A stretch of 64,000 nucleotides of DNA from Pezicula radicicola (lineage: Eukaryota; Ascomycota; Leotiomycetes; Helotiales; Dermateaceae). The DNA lies in NCBI GenBank assembly GCA_003008705.1, contig PDUO01000034.1, positions 434,001-498,000 of the forward strand, given 5' to 3'. Under the pieces are notes generated by a model. The model did no database searches. It saw only the letters and a program-made list of their open reading frames with translations, and was not told where the DNA came from. The stretch's first letter is position 1, and every line of letters begins with the position of its first letter. Made by a program: the position numbers and the translations under genes. This document shows positions 12,362 to 24,351 of the stretch, in pieces.

Positions 12362-15300
12362 ATGAACATACCGTTATCTAACCCGTCATCATCGGAATCC
12401 AACATGGACGACACTCCCCGGACCTCTAGTCCCACGGGCGAGTATTTCGCGCTTCGGTGGGAGGCAGCTCTAGCAGAATGCAAGCGGTACCTCAACGAAT
12501 CCGACTATAAAAAGCTGCTGGAATTCAATACCTGCGATGCGCTTCTCGAAAACCTTCAACAGCTTCGCGCAAATTACCAGAGTCAGGCCTTGATACTGAA
12601 TGGCAAACGCATCGAGACATCTTTGAGCCATTACCGGAATTTTACGCTTGCACTAGCTGTTGCTTCGCAGCGCAATGCTATTAATGCGGCATTGCTGTGG
12701 GGTGCTGTCAATTTGACGGTGGAAGTATGCGCTGCTCATGGGAGTTTGTTCTCGAATATTGTGGATATGATTGCAGATATGGGCCATGACTTGGAGATGT
12801 TTAATTCGTATGATTGGGTGGCTGCTGGGGAGCCGCAGATGGAGAGAGTGCTCGTCGACGTCGTTGTCGATGTCATTCTTTTCTGGGTTCAGACCACGAG
12901 ATTTCTACGTCGCCATCCGATAGGTAAGTTGGTTCTTAGATCCGTCTGATTCAATTGCGAACTTAGCTAATGGTTTACTTTAATGAACAGTCAATCTTGC
13001 GAACAGTGCATGGCCAACTGTATGCACTGATTTCGATGCCACCTTAAGTCGCATCCGGAAACATCTAGGGCAATTGAAAGACAAAGCTGAGGCTCTGAGT
13101 ATTCGAACAGCAGCCATGAACGCTAAACAAGCTCCCGAAGCTTCGACTTCAACTATCGCCTCCGACGCGTCTCTACCGTGTATCATCTTACCTTTCCCCA
13201 GAAATTCAGGCTTTTACGGCCGTGAGTCGGAGCTACAGACTATTAAAGATGAGCTCAATCAGGATCCAAAAAACCCCCAGTACAAGATCTTGGCCCTCAT
13301 TGGAATGGGCGGAGTGGGGAAGACTCAAATCTCTCTGAGCTATGCTTACGATCGAGCTGATAGTGGTATGAAGGCAATCTTCTGGATCAATAGCGAGACT
13401 GCTTTGACGATAGCTGAGAGTTATACTGAAATTGCGATGAGGCTGCAGTTAGAAGGTGCTGCAGCGGATGGAGCGCATCTGAAGAATCGGTATCTTGTGG
13501 GCAAGTGGTTCCAACAAACCAGTGGGTTCTCAATCTTCACTTTGGATGGTATCTAGCTGATATATGTGAACTAAGAGGTCGAATGGCTGATAATTTTCGA
13601 CAATGTTGAGGAGCTGAGTGTTCTGGACGACTACTGGCCGACCTCTTCAAGAGGGTCAATACTCATCACGTCACGCCACGAGAACGTAGCTTTTGAGGTG
13701 AATGCTAATACCTTGAAGATTTCTCCGTTCTCAACTGAGCAGGGTTCAACTCTACTTCTCAAGACTCTTCACAGAAACTCATATTCTGAAGACGAGAAGC
13801 AAGGTGCCGAAGCATTATCTGAAGTCCTAGGCGGCCTTGCACTTGCAATACAGGTGGCTGCCATGCAGATTCGATTAAAAAGGATGCCGATCCAGAAATT
13901 TGTTCAGTTGTACACTGAAAAGGGACCATCGGTGCAAAGCTCTTCGAAGATCAAGAATATCTTTTACAAACATTCCTTGGAGACCGTCTGGAAGACAGCT
14001 TTCAGTGGCTTAGATTCAAATGCTGCGTTTATATTTGACGCAGCTTGCTTTTGTGCACCGGATAATTTGGCAATAAGCCTCTTCGAGCATCCCGTCCCCG
14101 GACTACAGTATGAAGATGATTCTGGAAATTATTACGAGTAAGTTCTGACCAAAACGTTAAAGTTTGACCGAATTTACCATATTGCAGGGCCGAAGATGGA
14201 ATCGAATCCTTGCTGTTGGCCTCTTTGGTCTCTCAGGATCCCGAATCAACAGATTTATCAGTCCACAGAGTTCTCCAAGAAGAATATCGAAAGTGGCTAG
14301 GCCCTGAGCGCCGACTAGCTAGCTTCAAGAAAACATCCAAATTACTTTTGAACGCATTTCCTCACCAAAAGGATGGTCGATCAATGCATCCCGTATGGTC
14401 CATCTGTCGAAAACACATCAGCCATGTCGTTGCACTAGCAGATCTCTTCAGAAGGAATTCATATAAAGATCTCCCTTCAGAACAATTTCATGATTTCATT
14501 GAACTCTGCTCATATGCAGCATGGTAAAATTCCTTTTCCAAAAGCTACGTGCTTAACTAACACTTCTCAGGTATCTCTTCGAAATATCCTCCTATAAGCC
14601 ATGCACCGAGTTCGCAATCACAGCTATCCAAGCCTGTGGTTCCGAAGAGACTCTTTTACTAGCACATCTATCCCAGACTGTGGGATACGCCGAGCGCGAA
14701 CGAGGACACCCTAATGAAGCCGAGGCCCATCTTGACCGAACAAAGCGTATCCGTGAAAAGCTCTTACCCCCAGCCCACCCCGAAATCGCCAACATCTATT
14801 CTTCCCTCGCCGGAGTCTATGTTTCCAGTGGTAAATACGACGAAGGACTACAGCTGTTCAAGGAAGCCGTGAAGATTGATCTAACAGCTCCGTATGCTGA
14901 GCACAAATTTATAATCTTTCGACGATATCTTAACATGGCTACTGCGGAACGTCTGAAAGGGAACCCTGACGCTGCGTTGGAATACGTGGAGCTGGCTACA
15001 CCGTATATACTTGACTCCTTTGGAGCCGAGACCCATTTTGACATCACGTATGTACTTTTCTTGATTTTGGTGCTCGAAGAGAGGCTGATGTGAACGTAGC
15101 CAAATCTACTATAGAGGAAACATAGCATACGACATGAATGATCTCCCCAAAGCCCAAAGCTACTACGAGCACGCATGTCGCGGCCACGTGATCGAACAGG
15201 AATTCCACCCCGCGCATATCTGTGCGAATTACAAACTAGCATGCACAGAGATCAAGCTCGGAAGAATTCTTAGGGCAATGTAAATCTCCCTCTTTCCTTG

Positions 15301-15604
15301 TCCCCTCTGCCTCATACCACATCCCATCCACAATTAATCATGATTGAGAGATAGCGAGAGACTGCGCTACACCCAAACGCTAAGCGAAGTCTGTGAGGCC
15401 TCAAAAGGCGATAAAGGGGACACCGCCCGGATCAAAAGGAAATTGGCAGAGGCGCTTATGATTCTCGATGAAAATGATGCTGAGGCTGCGGCACTGAAGA
15501 AAGAAGCTGAGGACATTAGAAGAGAGCTGCAGGGTGCTGAGTTTGCGAGTTTACCGGATGACGACTATAGCTATAGCTTATTGGTTGCTCACTATTTCCG
15601 ATAG
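12362..15604 (+). CDS. NLR-like STAND protein: helical N-domain, NB-ARC, TPR repeats
   Basis: Signal-transduction ATPase of the fungal NLR class, a family tied to non-self recognition and regulated cell death. Seven exons: 12362-12923, 12991-13521, 13576-14137, 14188-14523, 14571-15047, 15115-15279 and 15355-15604. All junctions are in phase, giving about 960 residues. The N-terminal 190 residues are helical and contain ALLWGAVNLTVEVCAAHG, a pattern shared by many fungal STAND N-domains (DUF7708-like). NB-ARC follows: P-loop GMGGVGKT with Lys 298, Walker B LIIFDNV with Asp 373, a GSILITSR sensor motif and a GGLALAIQVAAMQI helix. A winged-helix-like segment (LLLASLVSQDPESTDLSVHR) leads into TPR-type helical repeats (VGYAERERGHPNEAEAHLDR, LAGVYVSSGKYDEGLQLFKEA, GNIAYDMNDLPKAQSYYEHA). 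No stop or frameshift was found, so the gene looks functional. The ligand is unknown. Confidence 0.88.
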
Positions 15605-15761
15605 GCATGCCGGGCACACATTGCTGCAATAAGCTGGAAGGGGACAGATTTAGGCGCCGACCACAACCAAAAGGGAGGCGTCTCGTGTAAGGCTATCTAC
15701 TACTATATTTGTCTCAGCCTCGTTTTTGCAACCTTCAAGTCTTCGCTCGACATTGTCGACG

Positions 15762-17340
15762 ATGACGGTGCACCATGACTTTTTGACCAAATATCTCTCT
15801 CCTACTCACTTCAGTTATGATTTGGCCAACGACAAACCTAGAACCATCCCGTAACATACTAGGAGAATTACAGCAATGTCTCTCGCCTTGCACGCCTTGC
15901 GACAGCGCCGTTCTGGATCTGACGACAGTGAAGCTGGGGAAGGGAGTCAGTATAATTTCTTTCCAGAACTCGGTCTATGACGCTTATGAGACAAAACAGT
16001 ACCACCGACCGAAGCTGATCTAGCTATCCAAGCCTATCTCGAGTGCCTCACTGGACGAACCCATCCGGGAGGTACTTCAGAAACTGCTAATGCCATGTCA
16101 TACATAGCCTACTTAAAAGAACAATGTAAATGGATACCATCATCACTATTTGTTCACACCCAAGGCTGTTCTCTTCCCCGAAACTCACTCGCAACCGACA
16201 CACAGATTTTCAGAGCTCTAGCTAAGGTGGCAGCTGGAATGAAAGCGACCCCGCAATGGAGTATTAATGATGGGATCAATGCCTTGGCTATTGCGGGTAT
16301 CTTCCGGACAGACCTCAGCGTAGAAGACGTCGCAGCGGCAGCACAACTTGTTTTTGCTATGAGCGGGTGGATTACAATGCTTTTCACGCCTCTGATACAC
16401 CGCTCCGGCGCGCAGCATGAATTACAAGTCGATATCACTGGAACACGACGATTCCTCACATCATCTCAGCCAATGATTAAAGCTGAGCGGCCTTTCGTAG
16501 AGGTCCTTAAGGGCTTTGGAGAGATTCTACCAGTTGGACGACGAGAGATTTCAAAGTTCAACATAAGCGAAGCTAAGAGTGACACGCTCGAAGTTTCAAA
16601 TCTGAACATGGCGACACTGGTCAATACCGGACGAATCCATGTCATATGGGTGAAGTCAATCAGCTCACACTTGGAGTTCGACAGTCTTCATCAACGATTA
16701 TCATTATTCTGCGCCCCTACGTTCTGCATGTTGAATATTGACGGCCATACGCCATGTGAAAGGTAAGAAACAACTGTACAGATAGGCTTCAAATTAGCAA
16801 TTGACAGAATAAAGTATTATGAACGATTTCTACGACGAAGACGATGTCCCAAGAACCGCTAACTCAGGACACCCCCTATTCAAAGAAATCCTCCTCTCCT
16901 ACAAGCTACTCTTCGCTGATGACCACCAAGCGCGCTCCATATTCCGTAAAAAAGAACGCGAGCGCGCTGGACTCGCACGTGGGACATCCACTGAACCCTG
17001 TCTGGACAATCTCTGTGGGATGAACCTCCCCCCCAGATCTTACCTGTCCACCTTCCGATCGCCCTTTACTGTCTCCTATTCCAAGTCTACAGACTTCCCC
17101 TTGCTTGCAGACAGACTATCGGAATTACAGTCGTATATTAGCGCTCAACAACCGAACAGGTTGACTGCGCTGTGGTATGATAGAAGGAATTTGCTGAGCT
17201 GGTATACGTTTTGGACTGTGCTTATCTTTGGGGTTGTGGGGATTGCCTGCTCAATTATTCAGACTTCGTTGGCAGTGGTACAGACGGCAATTTCGTGGAA
17301 GGCTTATCAAGCGCAGCTTGCTTCTATACCGAATCCTTGA
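15762..17340 (+). pseudogene. Broken gene of an unknown fungal family with C-terminal membrane segment, next to the NLR
   Basis: One reading frame runs from ATG 15762 (MTVHHDFLTKYLSPTHF) to the splice donor at about 16763. It is interrupted by stops TAA 15852, TGA 15978 and TGA 15987. After a canonical intron (about 16763-16808) the frame reads IKYYERF, but the rest (YDEDDVPRTANSGHPLFKEI) continues only after a one-base shift near 16827-16831. The protein has LALHALRQRRSGSDDSEAGE, a conserved-looking middle (LECLTGRTHPGGTSETANAM, AYLKEQCKWIPSSLFVH) and a C-terminus LTALWYDRRNLLSWYTFW followed by a hydrophobic helix. I recognise the C-terminal pattern as a large uncharacterised fungal family. 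It may still produce a shorter protein from ATG 16095, but the frameshift argues against this. Confidence 0.7.
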
Positions 17341-19318
17341 AGTGTCTTTTAGTGCCCGGTCGAAATGAATTGCGTATAACTTGATTGTACAGGGATCTAT
17401 GAGAGCTGGCAATCAAGGTAGAGGATGTGCTGAGTACGTGGACCTACTTAGTGGTGACTGGTGAGATTGCTCTTACTTCAGGCTACAATGCAGAACTAAG
17501 CGAGAGAGTCTCGGGTTCAGATTAATCTGATCGGCCCTTGAAGGGATTGTGCCAATTATTCGAAGTAACCTCTCGCTGGTACATACTTTACTAAAAGTAG
17601 AAAATTTTTCTAGCGAGCAGACTTGAGCTATGCCGACGAGTTCATGAATCGCTTAACTTTACTAAATATGTTCCGAATTTATAAATTTGTATCTACTTTT
17701 CTTAGGAAATCAATAAATTAAAGTAAGAATATTTATAGAATTCTAATAGATATATAAAACCAGTAGATATATATAAGTTCTTTGAACGAAAAAGAAAGTT
17801 TCTTTTTACTAACTGAAATAAAGTATTATTTCTTGTCATCTAATAAACTATTACTTATTTCTACTAGTAAATGAGTAAGGTATTATCTAATACGGACTTA
17901 AATAGCTAAAGAAAATTATCATAAAATAGACTTAGACTTAATTAGTATATCTATTACTTATTTATTAGTAAGAACTACTAGTTTTTATACTAATATAAGT
18001 ATCTAAGTATTAATTTTTATTAATTTCTTAATTATCTATCTCTTTAATTAATAAGAATCAGGAACCTAGTACTATATGTACTGGTTCTAGGATGACTCAA
18101 TAGTTTACACTAAGGATCGAAATTACCTATGTATATAAACAACCCTTCCCCTATATAGGAAAAGCACATCGCTCGCTTATTCAATACAACTCACTACCTA
18201 TAATAAGGGACTGTTCAGCAGAACACTATGTAATATGGGAATATAATATCTTCTATATCAGGAGCTAATGCACTATAGCTGCCTAACTCGATTTACTACC
18301 GATTATACAAGAGCGAGGCCGAGGTCAAGAACAATAGTAAAAAAGAGCGAGACTTGTGTTTTGAACTATAAAGGTTTGCTTTCTATTTTCTGATTTCCAA
18401 ATTTTGATTTCCAAAACTTAAAGATCGGCCTATGGTACAGTACTTGCGGCGAACCATATCTAAATCTCTCTCTTTACCACACCATTCGATTCGTTGAAGA
18501 AATATGGCTCTATCTGATTCATGGACTTCGTTATCTTCTGCGGCGAAAAGGTTGATCATGCGGGTATTGTTCACTTTCATTTGACAAGGTTATTCTGGCT
18601 TTCTGTATCAGCCTAGTGGTGCTGTTCTACAGTGACGTGCAAACATATGCCTTGACTTAACCACTGATCTTGCTTCTGTTCTGAGTTTGAAAGTGACGCT
18701 GATGTTGATAAAGCTATAAAGTTATCGTATACACACGATGGCAGGACCATTCAATTAAAAGAGTGACCGTGTCTAGCCCATCATCTACATTTATTCCTCA
18801 GTATGATAATCTTGAAGTTTAGAATTAAAATGTGGTACAGAGGTCTCCCGGTTCTCGAAATGGTGGAGATAGATATCTTCCAATGAAAATACCTATGTCA
18901 ACTAACAAACTTGACTAGCTACCTACTATGCATAAACTATCATCCTGTCCGCTATCAACATTGCTGGATGGAGCCCCAGTTCGTAAATCCGACACTGCGG
19001 TTCTGACCGGCGTAGATGCTGGCACAGCAAGGATCCTTGTATTCTGACATCATTCCAACTTTTCTCACAGCCTTTCCCCCAAAAATTTGGATCGGGCAAT
19101 TATGAGACACATCCTGTTAATTGTAGTAATCGTCAAGTTAAGTAGAGATCATGTCAACTGAGTAGTGTCAGTGTAGAGAAACAGGTTACCCTGATATTCG
19201 TAACTGATCCCAAGGATTTTGGACTTTGGTAACGTAGCTTCGACCCTCTAAAAAGCTTGATTTTGTGGTTCGCTCTTTTTGGAAGCTAAACGGTAGTGGT
19301 GGCAAATTGAATGATTGA

Positions 19319-19403
19319 GTGTTAGGGCCACACTTCGTAGCTTGTTTTCGCCTTACCTACACTTATTAGACTTAGTGGTAGTGTATTGTGTGGCCCTCAA
19401 CAC
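19319..19403. repeat. Short inverted-repeat element, possible MITE remnant
   Basis: Left arm GTGTTAGGGCCACAC (19319-19333) pairs with right arm GTGTGGCCCTCAACAC (19388-19403) with a single one-base bulge, separated by about 54 bases. This could be a stem-loop or the terminal inverted repeats of a small non-autonomous DNA transposon. No clear target-site duplication was found. Confidence 0.4.
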
Positions 19404-19824
19404 CTCGGGGACTTTACGCCAATTGAGTAAGCGATAATGCACTTCGCAACTTTTTGGGGCCGCTTTGGTTTACTAACCAGGCTGTTAGCATATGCCATAA
19501 ACCAGAAATAGAATCCATCTCGAGTTGAGTCTTATTCATGTATTACCTAAAGTGTGATCTCAATGTGGGCCTATTTCCAGCCGTGAGAATTCCGTATAAG
19601 GAAGCTCTAGTCCCCCAAGAACTTGCTTTTTGTCATCCTGCTATCCCTTTTCAAGGTTTTTGAACGTATTACCAGTTTCTGGAGTATTTATCACAAGAAA
19701 TTACTCCGTACAAGCAAGTTTTGGACTTATGGTGAGGGATGCCGCAGGATTTCGTGCTTCGAAGCCTTGATGATGTATTGCTTTTCGCCTCTATTCCATA
19801 CTAGAGAGGGATTCTTCAGATGAC

Positions 19825-19830
19825 TATAAA
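19825..19830 (+). promoter_or_regulatory. Candidate TATA box (TATAAA)
   Basis: A TATAAA lies about 175 bases before the ATG of the glycine-rich protein. It is followed by a CT-rich leader with TTTCAAACACTC and CTCTTCTTCTC stretches typical of fungal transcription starts. Position and context only. Confidence 0.35.
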
Positions 19831-20005
19831 GTAGGTCAACACTCATCCCATGACCTCTATCATTTCATACCTATTTCAAACACTCTTCTTCTCATCAACT
19901 CAATAATCCTCTCCTCTAAAATCAACCTTAAAAAGGTTTGTCCACTCTCCAGGCATGATATATTAACCATTGACCTTTCCCATAGTCGCCATACGTAAAA
20001 ACAGT

Positions 20006-20380
20006 ATGTCTGGATACGGAAACGACAACCAATCTGGCGGCTTTGGGGATGACAATCAGTCATATGGTAGTGGTGGTGGATATGATGGAGGTAACAACCA
20101 AAGCTCCGATGGTAGCGGATTTGGGGGAAATAATCGAAGCTCTGGAGGTGGTGGTGGGTTTGGAGGAAATTACCAAAGCTCCGGCGGTAGTGGATATGGA
20201 GGAGGTAATGACCAGTCTTCCAGTGGTCGGGGATATGGTGAAAGCAACGACAGTTCTAGCGGAGGTGAGTACGGCGGACAATCCGGCGAATATGGAGGTG
20301 GGAAGTCTGGAGGTCAAAGAGGAGGACTTGAAGGAAAGATTGAGAGAGCTGCTGAGAGTTACCTCGAGAAGAAATTCTAG
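20006..20380 (+). CDS. Small glycine-rich repeat protein
   Basis: Single-exon protein of 124 residues from ATG 20006. An in-frame ATG at 19970 would add 12 residues but lies in an apparent leader sequence. The body is built from imperfect repeats of the form NNQSSGGSGYGG with many Gly, Ser, Tyr, Asn and Gln residues, and no signal peptide. The C-terminus is different in character: GLEGKIERAAESYLEKKF, a short amphipathic helix. Low-complexity Gly/Tyr/Asn proteins of this type can be flexible scaffold or stress-related proteins, but I do not recognise a specific family. The even codon-level repeat pattern, the good start context and the non-repeat end support it as a real gene. Confidence 0.6.
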   Translation: MSGYGNDNQSGGFGDDNQSYGSGGGYDGGNNQSSDGSGFGGNNRSSGGGGGFGGNYQSSGGSGYGGGNDQSSSGRGYGESNDSSSGGEYGGQSGEYGGGKSGGQRGGLEGKIERAAESYLEKKF

Positions 20381-22673
20381 AGCTCTCGCCTTCTCGGATT
20401 AGGCAAAGGCGGCACTACTGCTTTTCTTCCTCAGGTAGTTGTGATATTTTTTGTGTATGATGGCATTGATAGCCAGGTAATGAATGTATGATAGCATAAT
20501 AATTCGACTCTTTTGTGTTTTGGCACCTACCGTACTTCTTTCGTCCAATTTGGCGAAGACCACCTTAGACCCACGTAGTCGAGCTCTGAAAACTCACTCT
20601 GAATCTGACGGAGTCACGGGCCGTATGACCTCACCGGCATATTGTTGTAGCTCATACAGTCTTGCGTGGCTTCTGGCCAGCGGTCAAACTTGGGAACGCT
20701 GGATAGCCTCTTTCACCATTATACAAGCCACAACGAGCTGGAATTTGATAGCTCTTGCTCGAGATCTCACTTGACAATGCCATAGCAGGCTAAATTCAGC
20801 TGCCCAATTTCATGGCCATCCTGAAAATAGAGGCTGTCTCTTTCATCCTCTTCTCCATATGTATGCGACGCTGGAACGGATCAAAAGCTTAGCTAGGTTG
20901 TCGCTGGACTAACGCAGAGGATAAAACAGAGCCAATGATATGTTCGATACTGTGGCCTGTGAACAAGGTAAAGAGAGCTTAATGGACTAATTGATGTAGG
21001 CTGATCAAGCACCAATTGCTCTGCAGACGAAGGCAGGCCAGCGTCTTCGGTTACCCATAGCGTGACAGGTTGTCAGTGCCTGAAGATCCTTGCCAAATTG
21101 TGTGCCACAGTTGACATATTGTACCGTATGGGTGATCTATCGAAACTGGTGTATATTGTCTGTAAAGTTGTGTACCTACCTAGCTGGGATGTTTAGGCAA
21201 AAGTTGGAAAAGGACGAAGGTTATAGGAAGACAGGAAGCACATCGAAGGAGATTTATTCATCTCGCTTAGCTAGCTTACCAAGCGTGTTTTAGCCTCCAG
21301 CTCATTCCCCACCGCTCCAAACAACCTTATCCAGACAACACCTTAGCAACCTCTTGGACACACTACGCACATGAGCACTGAAGCTGCCAGAGAAACTAGC
21401 CTCAACCCTTCCATTAACTGTGTATCGTCAAGTTACACTGCGTGAACTATACAGGCATCATGTTGTCTGGCATGTGATGCATTGAATGCAGCATCGACCC
21501 CGGTCTCTGATCTCTCTGTTGCTTTTTGTGAGAGCCCGAGATACACCACAATGACATCTAAGAAATCTTAACGAGCAATGTACTCACAGTAGTGAATATT
21601 GGTACCTCATTTAAACTTCTAGCTGGGTTCAAAGTCACCACTGGAACAAGTAGCCAGGAGGTTTTCCTCCAACTGTGTGCTTGTTGAAAGTCCGTGGCCT
21701 AACCACACCTTATTTCATGGCTTGGGTATATTGGCTGTACCTTGAGAGCCGATGATGTCTTGCTGATGGTAGCAAAGTCTTTAATCATCTGAAATTTCGA
21801 TGAGAATCTTTGCGTTTGGTTTCGCGGCTGGGCTCGGTGCCGAATACGAGTAGTATATTGCTGTGCAGCAGCGGTTGAGACTGATGGTGACTTAGCAAGC
21901 CATATTAGCCTCTGTTATTAAATTTGGTTGAGTGATCAAGGGAAGGTTACTATTGAACACTATAAATTCTCTCTATTTTTGAATATAATCAAAAGGCACA
22001 AATTGTCAGTCATGGCCATAGAGTCTTATTTCCAAGATCCATTAAGATCAGCTAATGATTCCCATTAATTCATCTACTGTCTGGCGTTGTGGTCTAAACC
22101 TGACTCCCGTCCTATGAGGCATGTTACCTTAAAATTAGTCGTTCTCTGCACACAATGGCTTCTCACAACACCGGGCATGGGGCATGGGGCATGTACCAGA
22201 ATGAAGTGGTCACGCGCAATCTGTGCATCAGTTCTCGTATCCTCGATGAAACCTCAATACCATTTCAGCACGTGCACTTTGCAATAGGCTCTCACTTATA
22301 GACTTCGGTTCCGTAATGAGTTTTATCTGGGTCCAGGGAAGGTGCTTACCTTGAATTGATCCGAATGCTGCAAGTCTTCATTTTAGGACACTGTGTATAT
22401 CACGTCTAAGCGATGGCTTCCCTACTATCCTGCGAGATATTTAAGAGATGGCTGTTTACTGGACGCCAGGTTTTCACCACCATCGATGAGAGCATATTTT
22501 ACTTAATTGCAATGCCGAATGAATTCTAGACCGACTTTCACGAGCTTGAGCAAGAATAACAAGACCAGAAACAGCATATAAGCCCCACAGATCACTTCCA
22601 TAAAATCTCTTTCCATCACTAGAGCCCTCCACGATCACCTCCCAATAACCGGACTTCACTCAAACTTTTTAAA
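20381..22673. other. Intergenic region without supported genes
   Basis: About 2.3 kb between the glycine-rich gene and the DUF4360 gene. The open frames present (up to 96 codons) have no recognisable protein character. The last 150 bases hold a TATA-like element for the downstream gene. Nothing else was seen. Confidence 0.45.
22576..22581 (+). promoter_or_regulatory. Candidate TATA box for the DUF4360 gene
   Basis: CATATAAGCC at about 22574-22583 lies close to 95 bases upstream of ATG 22674, a common spacing for TATA elements in highly expressed secreted-protein genes. Position-based call only. Confidence 0.35.
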
Positions 22674-23665
22674 ATGTTCGCCTTTGTCTACATCATCGGC
22701 CTTGCAGCTACAGCAGGAGCCATTGCCGTCCCGGTGGACCCTGTTCTTGGAGTGACCCTCACCTCAGCACCAAAAGCAACAACGACCACAACCACAACTA
22801 CGACAACAGCAAGTCCTAGCGCAACCGCGGTAATTCCCGACCCCTCCGAAGTAACGATCAATTCCATCTCTTATGGAGGTACTGGATGTCCACAAGGCTC
22901 AGTTGGAACATTCATATCCGACGATCGGGAAACGTATGGCTAACCCACTCCCGTTATCCACCAAATCTCAAGACAAAATATCTGACAAATTCTGGACTTG
23001 GGCAGATTTACGATCATCTTTGATTCCTACGTGGCCTCTATTGGTCCCGGAATTGCTATTACGAATAATCGTCTGAATTGCCAGCTAAACATTGACTTGG
23101 AATACCCTTCTGGCTTTCAGGTAAGAAAAAGCGTGTGGTGGAGTATCCTTCCTAGGAATTTGCTTCTTGATCTCGAACCCTAGTTTAGCTACTCCTGAAA
23201 TCTCTAGAGACAGTAAACTGACCCAAGGTTTCAACTTTCAGTACAGTGTTCTGAGCACCGAGTTCCGAGGATATGCTGCCCTCGATGCAGGTGTGACCGG
23301 TACACAGCAAGCAACCTACTACTTCTCAGGATGTAAGTGTCTATCCTCTTCCCCTCGTTCAACTCTTCCTTCAGCATTTCATCTCCCAATAAAGCTCATT
23401 CTAACCAACATCCACCACAACAGCGACAGCCCAAGCCTCCTCCTCAACAGTCTTCACAGGCCCTACCTCAGGCGATTATGAAATTGAAGATTCAATCCCC
23501 TTCACCTCAACCGTCTGGTCACCATGTGGTGCATCTCTCCCACTAAATATCAACTCCCAAGTTCGATTAACTAGTACTGTTTCTACTGCGAATGGTATCC
23601 TGACTGATGATTCTATTGATGGCAATGTGCAGTTTATTGTTGGGGTTCAATGGCAGACGTGTTAG
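22674..23665 (+). CDS. Secreted DUF4360-type protein
   Basis: Small secreted protein of unknown function. Four exons: 22674-22933, 23006-23120, 23242-23332 and 23424-23665, all GT-AG. The first 18 residues are a signal peptide (MFAFVYIIGLAATAGAIA). A Thr-rich linker follows (ATTTTTTTTTTASPSAT), likely O-glycosylated. The domain begins INSISYGGTGCPQGSVGTF and continues SYVASIGPGIAITNNRLNCQ, YPSGFQYSVLSTEFRGYAAL and QATYYFSG, ending in FIVGVQWQTC. These are hallmarks of DUF4360: a leading GTGCPQGS, the NRxxCQ motif and a closing Cys. It lies between gene-poor stretches, as many effector-like genes do. A role outside the cell, at the wall or host surface, is inferred, not shown. Confidence 0.85.
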
Positions 23666-24351
23666 AGAGTTGTTTTATGGTTGGAATTGCTTGGTATTGA
23701 ATGATTATTTTCTATTCTTTTCTTCTTTGCTTAATTTGAAGCGGGTTGGGTCGGGGATGAGATGTGACGTGTGGCATCGCTCTTTTTTGAATAATTGGTT
23801 TGAGTTTCTGGTTTTGCTTGGGATTTTGATACTGCCAGACAATATTTAGGAGGCACATAACCAACAAGAATAGCACATATTCAAGCTGTGCAAAAAGAAT
23901 GCCGTCGCTCGCGCATATTTACCCACTTTGATAATGCTCCATTTCTCGCTTAGCTCTACGCTAGTCCCCCCTTTTCTTTCTAATTTTACTAACACCTTAA
24001 GAGAGGAACACTTATAGGTGTAATTATAGATATTTAATCTCATTAAAACCAAGGCAAAACTAAAAAAAAATAAGAAAGCATATATAGGATATTTCGTAAG
24101 GTGTTTATTTAGAGTAAGGCTCTATAATCTCTAACTCTCTAAATATCAAATAGGAGGACCTAATATAGGAAACACTTCGCCTTTCTCTTTTCTACAACCC
24201 CGTAATTTACTTCAAATAAAATCAGGATTTCTTAAAATACCAAAATGAGCAAACGCAAAACATACAACGCTACCGATTAGACATTCCCTAATGGCCCCCA
24301 ACTCCTATCTACCGATCGCAAGCTTGTATAATCGACCACCGGCTATCGGGT
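23666..24351. other. Intergenic, partly AT-rich region
   Basis: About 690 bases. From about 24050 to 24180 it is AT-rich with no usable frames and looks like decayed DNA. No gene was seen. Confidence 0.45.

Larger units (their letters stand above)
17341..20005. other. Gene-poor, AT-rich region
   Basis: About 2.7 kb without a supportable gene. From about 17580 to 18060 the sequence is strongly AT-rich (TATATAAA, TTAATTTC, AATTAATAAG runs) and stop-dense in all frames, as in RIP-degraded transposon DNA. The remainder has ordinary composition but only short chance frames. An inverted repeat at 19319-19403 is listed separately. Confidence 0.5.

Noticed and set aside
15851..15873. Possible 23-base intron GTAACA...ACAG removing the first stop in the NLR neighbour
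   Set aside because: Too short for a fungal spliceosomal intron, and its removal would shift the frame away from the recognisable downstream protein.
15976..16002. Possible 27-base intron removing two TGA codons
   Set aside because: In-frame, but far below the usual minimum intron length, so the stops are taken as real lesions.
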